47,339 bases of DNA from an uncultured Collinsella sp. (lineage in GTDB: Bacteria > Actinomycetota > Coriobacteriia > Coriobacteriales > Coriobacteriaceae): the NCBI GenBank assembly GCA_902469555.1, contig CABRDB010000074.1, forward strand, positions 1 through 47,339. Reading direction: 5' to 3'. The position numbers were made by a program, and so were the translations under genes. Shown piece after piece: positions 39,089 through 46,085 of the stretch; the stretch's first letter is position 1, and every line of letters begins with the position of its first letter. The notes under the pieces were generated by a model. It was not told the DNA's origin and ran no database searches. It saw only the letters and a program-made list of their open reading frames with translations.

Positions 39089-39964
39089 ATGGACATGACG
39101 GATATGACGAGGGCGGCCGTGTCGCGCCGTCACTTTTTGCAGCTGGCGGGCGCCGGCATGCTCGCGCTGACGGGGACCGCGCTCACCGGTTGCGGCAACT
39201 CCACCAGCGGCGAGGGTTCCGACAAGGGATCCAAGCTTGCGGCCATCAAGTCGCGCGGCCATCTGAATGCCGGTGTCAAGAAAGATGTTCCCGGCTACGG
39301 CTATTACGACACCGCCAAAGGCCGCTTTGAGGGCATGGAAGTCGATTTGTGCTACCAGATCGCCGCCGCTGTCTTTGGCGTGAGCTACAAGGAAGCCCGT
39401 GCCCAGGAGCTTGTCGAGTTTACCGACGTAACGCCCAAGACACGCGGCCCGCTGATCGATAACGGCCAACTCGACGTGGTCGCGGCGACCTACACCATCA
39501 CCGACGAGCGCAAGAAGAGCTGGGATTTCTCGACGCCGTACCGCACCGACTACGTGGGACTCATGGTCAAGAAGCGTTCGGGCTTTACCTCGATTGAGGA
39601 CCTGGACGGCAAGGTCATCGGCGTGAGCCAGGGTGCCACCACGCAGGGCCTGATCGAGCAGATGATCAAGGACAACGGCTTTAGCTGTAAGCCCGAGTTT
39701 AGGGCTTTTAGTGGCTATCCCATCATCAAGAGTTCGCTCGACGCCGGCAATATCGACGTCTTTGCCATGGACCGCTCCACGCTGGCCGGTTACATGAACG
39801 AGACCGTTGAGCTGTTGCAGCCCGAGGTCAAGTTTGGCGAGCAGGGCTACGGCGTGGCGACCAAGAAGGGCTGCGACCTTTCGGCCGTGGTCGATCAGGT
39901 GATTTGCGATCGTCTGGCCGACGGCTGGCTCGACCAAGAGGTCAAGACCTGGGGTCTTGTATAG
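39089..39964 (+). CDS. Amino acid ABC transporter substrate-binding lipoprotein
   Basis: 291-residue periplasmic-type binding protein anchored by lipid. The N-terminus has a twin-arginine-like SRRHFLQLAGAG followed by the lipobox LTGC, suggesting Tat export before lipidation. The SBP family 3 domain contains GYGYYDTAKGRFEGMEVDLC, PLIDNGQLDVVAATYTITDERK and GKVIGVSQGATTQ. The start is unclear: ATG 39089 (8 nt after the ATPase stop) is chosen; GTG 39086, ATG 39095 and ATG 39104 are possible and no strong Shine-Dalgarno exists, so translational coupling is likely. Confidence 0.93.
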   Translation: MDMTDMTRAAVSRRHFLQLAGAGMLALTGTALTGCGNSTSGEGSDKGSKLAAIKSRGHLNAGVKKDVPGYGYYDTAKGRFEGMEVDLCYQIAAAVFGVSYKEARAQELVEFTDVTPKTRGPLIDNGQLDVVAATYTITDERKKSWDFSTPYRTDYVGLMVKKRSGFTSIEDLDGKVIGVSQGATTQGLIEQMIKDNGFSCKPEFRAFSGYPIIKSSLDAGNIDVFAMDRSTLAGYMNETVELLQPEVKFGEQGYGVATKKGCDLSAVVDQVICDRLADGWLDQEVKTWGLV

Positions 39965-39989
39965 GCGCATCGTCCAAGGAAGGAATCAA

Positions 39990-40736
39990 ATGCTCGAAGG
40001 ATTATTTGACGCCGACCGTTGGTCGACGACATTTCAAAACATGGGGCCCTTCTGGGAGGGCTTTGGCGTGACGCTACAGGTGGTCGTTGCCGGTCTGCTG
40101 CTGTCGCTGGTGCTGGGCACGCTGCTGGGTGTGTTCTCTACCACCCGTTCGCGCGTGCTGCGCGCCATAAGCCGCGTGTACGTGGAGTTTTACCAGAACA
40201 CCCCGTTGCCCGTGCAGGTGCTCTTTATGTACATGGCTGGTCCGCAGTTTTTGCAGGCCATAACCGGTGCCGACCAGCCGGTGCGCATCGCGCCGTTCGT
40301 GCTGGGCTTCTTGGGCGTGGGCCTGTATCACGCGGCCTACATCTCGGAGGTTATCCGCACCGGTATCGAGGCGGTTCCGCGCGGTCAGATGGAGGCGGCG
40401 CAGAGCCAGGGCTTCACCCGTGCGCAGGCGTACTGGTACATCGTGCTGCCCCAGACATTCAAGATCATTCTGCCGCCGCTGTGTAACCAGGCACTCAACC
40501 TAGTCAAGAACACGTCGGTGCTGGCGCTTGTGGCCGGCGGCGACCTTATGTACCGTTCAGACAACTTTGTGAGCCTGTACGGTTACCTGCAGGGATACAT
40601 CGTCTGCTGCCTTATGTACTTCATCATCTGCTTTCCGCTCGCCATGCTGGTGCAGTGGCTCGAGCGCCGCTCCAAGGAGCGTCCGCGCGGCGTGAGCCTC
40701 GCCGAGCTGGGGCTCGACAACGTAGAGGAGGCCTAG
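39990..40736 (+). CDS. Amino acid ABC transporter permease 1
   Basis: 248-residue HisM/GlnP-type permease with about five helices. The EAA-like cytoplasmic loop is visible: EAVPRGQMEAAQSQGFTRAQAYWYIVLPQTFKIILPP. It forms a heterodimer with the next gene product, coupling to the GlnQ-type ATPase. ATG 39990 follows AAGGAAGGA; the longer frame from 39957 overlaps the binding protein and lacks this. The downstream permease starts 3 nt after its stop. Confidence 0.94.
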   Translation: MLEGLFDADRWSTTFQNMGPFWEGFGVTLQVVVAGLLLSLVLGTLLGVFSTTRSRVLRAISRVYVEFYQNTPLPVQVLFMYMAGPQFLQAITGADQPVRIAPFVLGFLGVGLYHAAYISEVIRTGIEAVPRGQMEAAQSQGFTRAQAYWYIVLPQTFKIILPPLCNQALNLVKNTSVLALVAGGDLMYRSDNFVSLYGYLQGYIVCCLMYFIICFPLAMLVQWLERRSKERPRGVSLAELGLDNVEEA

Positions 40737-40739
40737 CGC

Positions 40740-41378
40740 ATGGAAATCTTCAACGCGACCAACCTGCTCTACATTTGGGGCGGCTTTGTTAAGACGATCG
40801 AGATCTCGGCGCTGTCGATTTTTTTCTCGCTCATCTTTGGCACGGTGCTGGCGCTCGTTAAAAGCTATGCGCCCCGCCCGTTTCGTATTTTGGTGAGTGC
40901 CTACATCGAGCTGTTCCGTTGCACGCCGAACCTGCTGTGGATCCTGTTTATCTACTTTACGGTGCAGGGTTTGGACATTGTGATTTCGACCATCGCCTTT
41001 ACGCTGTTTACCAGCGCTGTTATGGCCGAGATTGTGCGCGGCGGCCTCAACTCGATTCCGCGCGGCCAGTTTGAGGCAGCGCAGAGCCAGGGCTTTGGCT
41101 TCTTTGCCACCATGCGCTACATCATTCTGCCGCAGACATTTAAGACGATCATTCCGGCGCTGTTTAGCCAGTGCACGACCGTCATCAAGGACAGCTCGTA
41201 TCTTTCGGGCATTAACGTGGCCGAGCTCATGTACACGGCAAACGTCGTGATGGCCCACGCGATCGACCTGTCGCAGGTGCTTATGCTCTACGGCCTGGTG
41301 TTTGCGATGTACTTCGTGCTCAACTTTGGTATCTCGCTGCTGGTGAGGGCATATCAACGCCGCATCGTGGCCGCATAG
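40740..41378 (+). CDS. Amino acid ABC transporter permease 2
   Basis: 212-residue partner permease of the same family. The loop NSIPRGQFEAAQSQGFGFFATMRYIILPQTFKTIIPAL contacts the ATPase. Helices include ISALSIFFSLIFGTVLALV and LYGLVFAMYFVLNFGISLLV. GAGGAGG lies upstream within the end of permease 1. It is the last gene of the operon; its stop codon is directly abutted by the structured palindrome at 41379-41484, which may replace a normal terminator. Confidence 0.94.
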   Translation: MEIFNATNLLYIWGGFVKTIEISALSIFFSLIFGTVLALVKSYAPRPFRILVSAYIELFRCTPNLLWILFIYFTVQGLDIVISTIAFTLFTSAVMAEIVRGGLNSIPRGQFEAAQSQGFGFFATMRYIILPQTFKTIIPALFSQCTTVIKDSSYLSGINVAELMYTANVVMAHAIDLSQVLMLYGLVFAMYFVLNFGISLLVRAYQRRIVAA

Positions 41379-41484
41379 TCCTGCTTCCCCAAGCACGGCA
41401 CCTTGCCCCTCAATCGTCGCTTGCGTACATTTAGTACGCGGCGCTCCTCTTTCGGGGCAATCTGCCGCACTTGGGAAACCAGGA
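41379..41484 (-). repeat. Structured palindrome P4, permuted relative of the 149-nt element
   Basis: 31-nt arms (41379-41409, 41454-41484) match at 25 of 31 positions; on the minus strand three mismatches become G-U pairs. Minus-strand order is CAGATTG, 5 nt, AAAGAGGAG, hairpin GCGTAC-TAAAT-GTACGC, CGACGATTGA, 4 nt, CAAGGTG. The same modules occur in 12932-13080 with CAAGGTG and CAGATTG exchanged. Confidence 0.7.
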
Positions 41485-41548
41485 CGGTCGTAAGTGACAA
41501 AATGGGAATCAGGAATTGCCTTTTCTCATTTGTTAGAAAGGAATCGCG

Positions 41549-42172
41549 ATGAGCGATCTGGAGAACAAGAAGAATCCTGTGGTCATTACCATCGCGCGCG
41601 ACTTTGGCGCCGAGGGCCACGAGATTGGCCGCATGCTTGCCGACGAGTTGGGGATTCCGCTGTACGATAACGAGCTGCTGGTACGTGCGTCGCTGCGCGC
41701 GGGCGAGTCGCTCGACAAGATGGCCGCCTACGACGAGCGTCTGGCCGTGGAGAACATGGCGTTCCTGCCCGACCGCTACGACGCGCGTTCGTACTCGGAC
41801 AAGTTGTTCCAGAAGATGAGCCAGGTGATTTTGGACCTGGGCGAGACCGAGAGCTGCATTATCGAAGGCCGCCTGTCCGATTACCTGCTGCGTAACAACC
41901 CCAACCACATTGCCGTGTTGGTGACCGCTCCTTTTGAGGACCGCGTCGAGATTGTGCGCAAGAAGCGTGGCCTTAATAAAAAGAAGGGCGCCAAGCTGGT
42001 CAAGCAGCAGCAGAAGGCGCGCGAGGCGTTCTATAAGCGCTACAGTGCCGGAAAGTGGAAGATGACGAGCGGTAAGGACATCGTCGTCAACCGCGCCAAG
42101 CTGGGCCGCGAGGGCTGCAAAGACGTTATCGCCGCTGCCTACCGCTACAAAGTAGCGCAGCTCGAAGACTAA
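41549..42172 (+). CDS. Cytidylate kinase-like family protein
   Basis: 207 residues of the cytidylate-kinase-like family. The N-terminus (VVITIARDFGAEGHEIGRMLADELGIPLYDNELL) resembles the P-loop region of Cmk-type kinases, but a standard GxxGxGKS is replaced by ARDFGAEGHEIG. The middle has CIIEGRLSDYLL and RVEIVRKKRGL, and the basic GLNKKKGAKLVKQQQKA stretch resembles a lid. True substrate unknown. ATG 41549 has AGAAAGGA upstream. It is followed 6 bp later by hairpin H6, which carries a T-run and may terminate it. Confidence 0.85.
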   Translation: MSDLENKKNPVVITIARDFGAEGHEIGRMLADELGIPLYDNELLVRASLRAGESLDKMAAYDERLAVENMAFLPDRYDARSYSDKLFQKMSQVILDLGETESCIIEGRLSDYLLRNNPNHIAVLVTAPFEDRVEIVRKKRGLNKKKGAKLVKQQQKAREAFYKRYSAGKWKMTSGKDIVVNRAKLGREGCKDVIAAAYRYKVAQLED

Positions 42173-42178
42173 CCGACC

Positions 42179-42223
42179 AAAACCACCACAAAGGGGACAG
42201 GCACCTTTGTGGTGGTTTTTGTT
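42179..42223 (+). terminator. CTGTCCCC-core hairpin H6, also terminator-like
   Basis: 16-bp perfect arms AAAACCACCACAAAGG (42179-42194) and complement (42204-42219) with loop GGACAGGCA, then TGTTTT. It is a member of the dispersed hairpin family and the left border of the array at 42277-42492. Confidence 0.75.
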
Positions 42224-42276
42224 TTAGGCCGAGGGGAAGGCCTTGGCGGCAGTGCCTATCCTCGGCTTTTGCATAG

Positions 42277-42492
42277 TCTCGATCTGTAACACCAAGCCAG
42301 CGAAAATGGCTCTAACTGTTACAGATTTAGATGAACCGTTCGGCCGTCAGCCCAACGTCTTGATCTGTAACACCAGGCGGCATATTTGGTCTCTAACTGT
42401 TACAGATTGAGATGCGGCGTGGGCGGCCGGCACAATATCTCGATCTGTAACAACTGCAGGGCTCAACGGACTCCAACTGTTACAGATTGAGA
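42277..42492. repeat. Array of three 55-bp palindromic repeats (six alternating 15-bp half-sites)
   Basis: Copies at 42277-42331, 42358-42412 and 42438-42492. Each is TCTCGATCTGTAACA-like, 25 nt, TGTTACAGATTGAGA-like. Spacers are 26 and 25 nt, so 15-bp sites alternate every 40 bp. The 25-nt cores vary but end in CTC(T/C)AAC. Not coding. Confidence 0.85.
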
Positions 42493-42516
42493 CAAAACGA
42501 TCAGGCAAGTCCAAAA

Positions 42517-42548
42517 CCACCACAAAGGTGCCTGTCTCCTTTGTGGTG
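42517..42548. repeat. CTGTCCCC-core hairpin H7, inverted relative to H6
   Basis: CACCACAAAGG / CCTTTGTGGTG (42518-42528, 42538-42548) with loop TGCCTGTCT, the reverse complement of the H6 loop with one change. It forms the right border of the palindrome array. Confidence 0.75.
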
Positions 42549-42632
42549 ATCTGGGGTCTGGCATAGAAAAAGTCCCCGCCGGGCGTGTGCTCGACGGGGA
42601 CTTTGCCGTTTGATGGCTAGCGCTGTGGGTGA

Positions 42633-44042
42633 TTACTCGCCCAGCAGGCTCTTGGTGATGGAAGCGGCGGCCTTCTTGCCGGCGCCCATCGCCAGAATGA
42701 CCGTAGCGGCACCGGTGACGATGTCGCCGCCGGCCCAGATGCGGGGATCGGTGGTCTGGCCGGTCTCCTCGTCGGCAACGATGTAGCCCCACTTGTTGAG
42801 CTCCATCTTGCCGCCGATCTTGGCAGCGAAGGGGTTGGCGTTGGTGCCGATAGCCGAAATAGCGACGTCGCAGGGGATCTCCTCGATGGCGCCCTCGATG
42901 GGCACCGGGCGACGACGGCCGGACTCGTCGGGCTCGCCGAGCTCCATCTTCTGGACCTTGACGGCGCACACGGAGCCGTCCTCGCCAGCGACAAACTCGA
43001 GCGGGGAGACGAGCGGCAGAACCTCGACGCCCTCGGCCTTAGCATGGTGCAGCTCGGCGCGACGGCAGGGCATCTCGTCCTCGGTACGACGGTAGGCGAT
43101 GATGGCGTGCTCGGCGCCCAGGCGCTTGGCGGTACGGACGGCGTCCATGGCCACGTTGCCGCCACCAAAGACAACGACGTTCTTGCCGTGCTTGGTGGGG
43201 GTGTCGTACTCGGGGAACTTGTTAGCCTTCATCAGGTTCACGCGGGTGAGGTACTCGTTGGCGAAGAAGACGTTGGGCAGGTTCTCGCCGGGGACGTTGA
43301 GGAACTTGGGCAGGCCAGCGCCGGTCGCAACGTAGATGGCGTCGAAGCCCTGCTCGAACAGCTCCTCGGCCGTGGCCATGTTGCCCACGACGGAGTTGTA
43401 CTCAAACTTGACGCCCATGTCCTCCAGGCCGTCAATCTCGCGCTTGACGACTGCCTTGGGCAGACGGAACTCGGGGATGCCGTAGACCAGCACGCCGCCG
43501 CCGGTAAAGAAGGCCTCAAAGACGGTGACGTCAAAGCCGTTGCGGGCGAGCTCGCCGGCGCAGGTGATGCCGGACGGGCCAGAGCCGACGACGGCGACCT
43601 TCTTGCCGTTCTTGGGAGCCATCTTGGGCGTGGAGGCGAGCTCGGGGCGGTCGCCCAGGAAGCGCTCGAGCTGGCCGATGGCCACGGGCTCGGACTTCTT
43701 GCCACGGATGCACTTACCCTCGCACTGGTTCTCCTGCGGGCAGACGCGGCCGCAGATGGCGGGAAGCATGGAGTCCTCGCGGATGGTATCGAGAGCGCCG
43801 CCGAAGTCCTTCGCGCGGATCTGCTCGATAAAGCGGGGGATGTTGATGTTGACGGGGCAGCCCTCAACACAGAACGGCTTCTTGCAGTTGAGGCAGCGCT
43901 CGGCCTCGGCCAGCGCCATCTCCTCGGTGAAGCCCTTGTCGACGGGGCGGAAGTCGCAGGCGCGCTCGGCAGCCGGCTCCTCGTTATCGGGGGTGCGGGG
44001 CGACTTCATATCGGCAACGAAACGACCGTTAACTAGTGGCAT
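42633..44042 (-). CDS. nfnB: NfnB: NADPH-binding subunit of ferredoxin:NADP+ transhydrogenase (GltA-like)
   Basis: 469 residues, often annotated as glutamate synthase small subunit (gltA). Two 4Fe-4S clusters are bound in the N-terminal part (CLNCKKPFCVEGCPVNINIP, CGRVCPQENQCEGKC), followed by an FAD site VAVVGSGPSGITCAGELARNG and an NADPH site VVVFGGGNVAMDAVRTAKRLGAEH. The partner upstream is an NfnA/SudB-like subunit and overlaps it by 10 bp. That pair is the electron-bifurcating NfnAB transhydrogenase (or sulfide dehydrogenase SudAB), rather than glutamate synthase, whose large subunit is absent here. NfnAB couples NADH, reduced ferredoxin and NADP+ in anaerobes. Confidence 0.88.
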   Translation of the reverse strand: MPLVNGRFVADMKSPRTPDNEEPAAERACDFRPVDKGFTEEMALAEAERCLNCKKPFCVEGCPVNINIPRFIEQIRAKDFGGALDTIREDSMLPAICGRVCPQENQCEGKCIRGKKSEPVAIGQLERFLGDRPELASTPKMAPKNGKKVAVVGSGPSGITCAGELARNGFDVTVFEAFFTGGGVLVYGIPEFRLPKAVVKREIDGLEDMGVKFEYNSVVGNMATAEELFEQGFDAIYVATGAGLPKFLNVPGENLPNVFFANEYLTRVNLMKANKFPEYDTPTKHGKNVVVFGGGNVAMDAVRTAKRLGAEHAIIAYRRTEDEMPCRRAELHHAKAEGVEVLPLVSPLEFVAGEDGSVCAVKVQKMELGEPDESGRRRPVPIEGAIEEIPCDVAISAIGTNANPFAAKIGGKMELNKWGYIVADEETGQTTDPRIWAGGDIVTGAATVILAMGAGKKAAASITKSLLGE

Positions 44043-44872
44043 GCGCAGCTCTTTTCCTCATAGGCCTTGAGGGACGCGCCCTCTTCGGAACGATAAGCGG
44101 CCTGGCGGGCACGAAGGTCATCCCAGTCGACCAGGGTGGCATCGAAGTCGGGGCCGTCGACGCAAGCGAACTTGGTCACGCCGCCCACCTCGACGCGGCA
44201 GCAGCCGCACATGCCGGTGCCGTCAACCATGATGGGGTTGAGCGACGCGGTGATGGGGGTGTCGTACTTCTGGGCGGTGAGGGTCGAGAACTTCATCATC
44301 GGAACGGGGCCGACGCAGAAGACCTGGCTCACGGCCTTGTCCTGCAGCAGGCGCTCCAGCGGAGCGGTGACAACGCCCTGCTCGCCGTAGGAGCCGTCGT
44401 CAGTGGTGATGTGGATGTGGTCCTCGTCGAGGAGCTCGCGGAACTGGTCCTCCATGAGCAGGAGGTCCTTGGTGCGAGCGCCCATGATGGCGTGCACCTC
44501 GTGGCCGGTCTCGACCAGGTGCTTGGCGACCGGGAAGGCAATTGCCAGGCCGACGCCGCCGCCAATGACGGCGCAGGGGCCCTCGGCCATCTCGGTGGGA
44601 ACGCCCAGCGGGCCCACGACGTCGCGCAGCGACTCGCCGGCCTCGTAGGTGGACAGCATCTCGGTGGTCTTGCCGATCACCATGAAGATGAACTCGACCC
44701 AGCCCTCGTCACCGTTCCAGCCGGCCAGGGTAAACGGGACGCGCTCGCCCGTCTCGTTGGCGCGAACCATGAGGAACTGTCCAGCGTGCGCATGCTTGGC
44801 GATTGCGGGCGCCTCGATGCGGAACTTGAACACCTTCTCAGAGAACTGCGTCTTCTCCAGGATCTTATACAT
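44033..44872 (-). CDS. nfnA: NfnA: FAD/2Fe-2S subunit of ferredoxin:NADP+ transhydrogenase
   Basis: 279 residues of the ferredoxin-NADP reductase fold. The FAD-binding barrel (GQFLMVRANETGERVPFTLAG) is followed by the nucleotide domain (CAVIGGGVGLAIAFPVAKHL). A 2Fe-2S site in GTGMCGCCRVEVGG with a later Cys in KFACVDGPDFDA follows, as in PyrK/SudB/NfnA proteins. The 3' end overlaps nfnB by 10 bp, so the two are coupled. ATG 44872 has GAGAGGGG upstream. PyrK is an alternative for this family, but PyrD is absent and the GltA-like partner favours NfnA. Confidence 0.88.
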   Translation of the reverse strand: MYKILEKTQFSEKVFKFRIEAPAIAKHAHAGQFLMVRANETGERVPFTLAGWNGDEGWVEFIFMVIGKTTEMLSTYEAGESLRDVVGPLGVPTEMAEGPCAVIGGGVGLAIAFPVAKHLVETGHEVHAIMGARTKDLLLMEDQFRELLDEDHIHITTDDGSYGEQGVVTAPLERLLQDKAVSQVFCVGPVPMMKFSTLTAQKYDTPITASLNPIMVDGTGMCGCCRVEVGGVTKFACVDGPDFDATLVDWDDLRARQAAYRSEEGASLKAYEEKSCACH

Positions 44873-45032
44873 AGAACCCCTCTCTTGTTAGGGCGGCCGA
44901 ACCGTGCCTCCACGGAAATGGACGGCAGCCCGAATAAAACCGTACGCGCACAGGCGTTGTGCAGACATACGGTGCAAATTATACCCTCATGGACATGCTG
45001 TTTACGTGTGTCTTCGGCGGTTGGGAAAAGTG

Positions 45033-45067
45033 ACCTGCCAAAAAGGGACAGGTTTATTTTGGCAGGT
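45033..45067. repeat. CTGTCCCC-core hairpin H8
   Basis: Perfect arms ACCTGCCAAAA / TTTTGGCAGGT around AGGGACAGGTTTA. The arms match H2 and H9. It lies in the 359-bp spacer between nfnA and pth. Confidence 0.7.
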
Positions 45068-45088
45068 TTTATCAGGCAAAACGACAAA

Positions 45089-45124
45089 GGGGGCCGGCCT
45101 CGCGCATCGGTGGCGCCGGCCCCC
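45089..45124. repeat. GC-rich hairpin in the nfnA-pth spacer
   Basis: GGGGGCCGGC / GCCGGCCCCC (45089-45098, 45115-45124), perfect 10-bp arms without a T-run. Possibly a weak terminator of pth on the minus strand. Apart from this and hairpins H8 and H9, the 44873-45231 spacer shows no gene. Confidence 0.55.
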
Positions 45125-45194
45125 TATGGGGCGCTGCATATGTATGGCGGCGCAGGACTTATTGCGATGCGGCCGCGGCGGCGTTTTCGCATAT

Positions 45195-45233
45195 AAAACC
45201 TGCCAAAATTAACATCCCTAAATGGTAGGTTTT
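45195..45233. repeat. Degenerate CTGTCCCC-type hairpin H9, overlapping the pth stop
   Basis: AAAACCTGCCA / TGGTAGGTTTT flank AAATTAACATCCCTAAA. The right arm runs into the pth stop codon, as H2 does at purF. Confidence 0.55.
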
Positions 45234-45861
45234 AGTGCTTGCCGTTGGCGGAGGCGGCGCCGTTGACATGGTCGCGGGCATAGACCACGCCGTGCACGAT
45301 CGCCAGGCCGGCGGCGTCGGCCGCGCGGGCACAGGTGTCCTGGAAGGCCTCGGCCTCGCGGGCGCGCAGCTGCTTGAGCACATAGTCTGCCACGGCCATC
45401 TTGCCGGGAGGGTTGCCGATGCCGGTGCGGATGCGGCTGAAGTCGCGGCTGCCCATCTTGTCGATGATGGAACGTAGGCCGTTGTGGCCAGCATGGCCGC
45501 CGCCCACCTTAACACGTACGTCGCCGGCGGGAATGTCGAGCTCATCGTGGATCACGAGCAGCTCCTCGGCCTTGATCTTGTACTCGCGGCAGAGCTTGGA
45601 GATGGGGCCGCCCGAGGTATTCATGTACGACTGCGGCTTGACCAGCACAATCTGGCGCTTGCCGCCCTCTTCCTCGGGGTCGTTGATATTGATGAGCGCG
45701 ACCTCGGCGCCGGCCTGGTTTTTCCAGTACGTGACGCCGGCCTGACGTGCCAGCTCGTCGATCGCCTTAAAACCGGCGTTGTGGCGGGTCTCGGCATATT
45801 CCTCGCCTGGATTGCCAAGTCCGGCAACCATACGAATCTTAAGCGGCTGTGCAGCTGCCAT
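45232..45861 (-). CDS. pth: Peptidyl-tRNA hydrolase
   Basis: 209 residues. It recycles peptidyl-tRNA released during translation. The catalytic elements are visible: MVAGLGNPGEEYAETRHNAGF (Asn and His), KPQSYMNTSG, VIHDELD and GGGHAGHNGLRSI. The start is ATG 45861 with GAAGGGA upstream; a longer frame to 45891 lacks a ribosome site. It follows prs on the minus strand, the common glmU-prs-pth order. The stop codon is embedded in hairpin H9. Confidence 0.96.
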   Translation of the reverse strand: MAAAQPLKIRMVAGLGNPGEEYAETRHNAGFKAIDELARQAGVTYWKNQAGAEVALININDPEEEGGKRQIVLVKPQSYMNTSGGPISKLCREYKIKAEELLVIHDELDIPAGDVRVKVGGGHAGHNGLRSIIDKMGSRDFSRIRTGIGNPPGKMAVADYVLKQLRAREAEAFQDTCARAADAAGLAIVHGVVYARDHVNGAASANGKH

Positions 45862-45980
45862 ATTTGTCCCTTCGTTACACAAATAGTTCAATCAACGACA
45901 AGGGCTACCGCGCCCGCCGAAGGCGAGACTTCGTTTCAGCGAAATCCCACCAGACAAAAGCACGGCCGCGGCAGAGCAAG

Positions 45981-46056
45981 CCGTCGGAACAGAAGAAACC
46001 CCCGCGCGACCTTTGCGAAGCAAGGGGGAGCGCGGGGGTTTCTTCTGTTCCGACGG
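45981..46056. repeat. Long palindrome P2, 27-bp perfect arms
   Basis: Arms 45981-46007 and 46030-46056 are exact complements around a 22-nt loop that refolds (CCTTTGCGAAGCAAGG). It lies in the 224-bp gap between prs and pth, 29 bp after the prs stop, without a T-run. Confidence 0.85.
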
Positions 46057-46085
46057 CGATGCGCCGGGTTGCAAGGACGATGCGA

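Noticed and set aside
42277..42492. CRISPR array
   Set aside because: The repeats are inverted pairs with variable cores rather than direct repeats with unique spacers, there are only three units, and no cas gene is present.
42633..44042. Glutamate synthase small subunit
   Set aside because: The partner gene and the overlap fit NfnAB/SudAB; no GltB is present.
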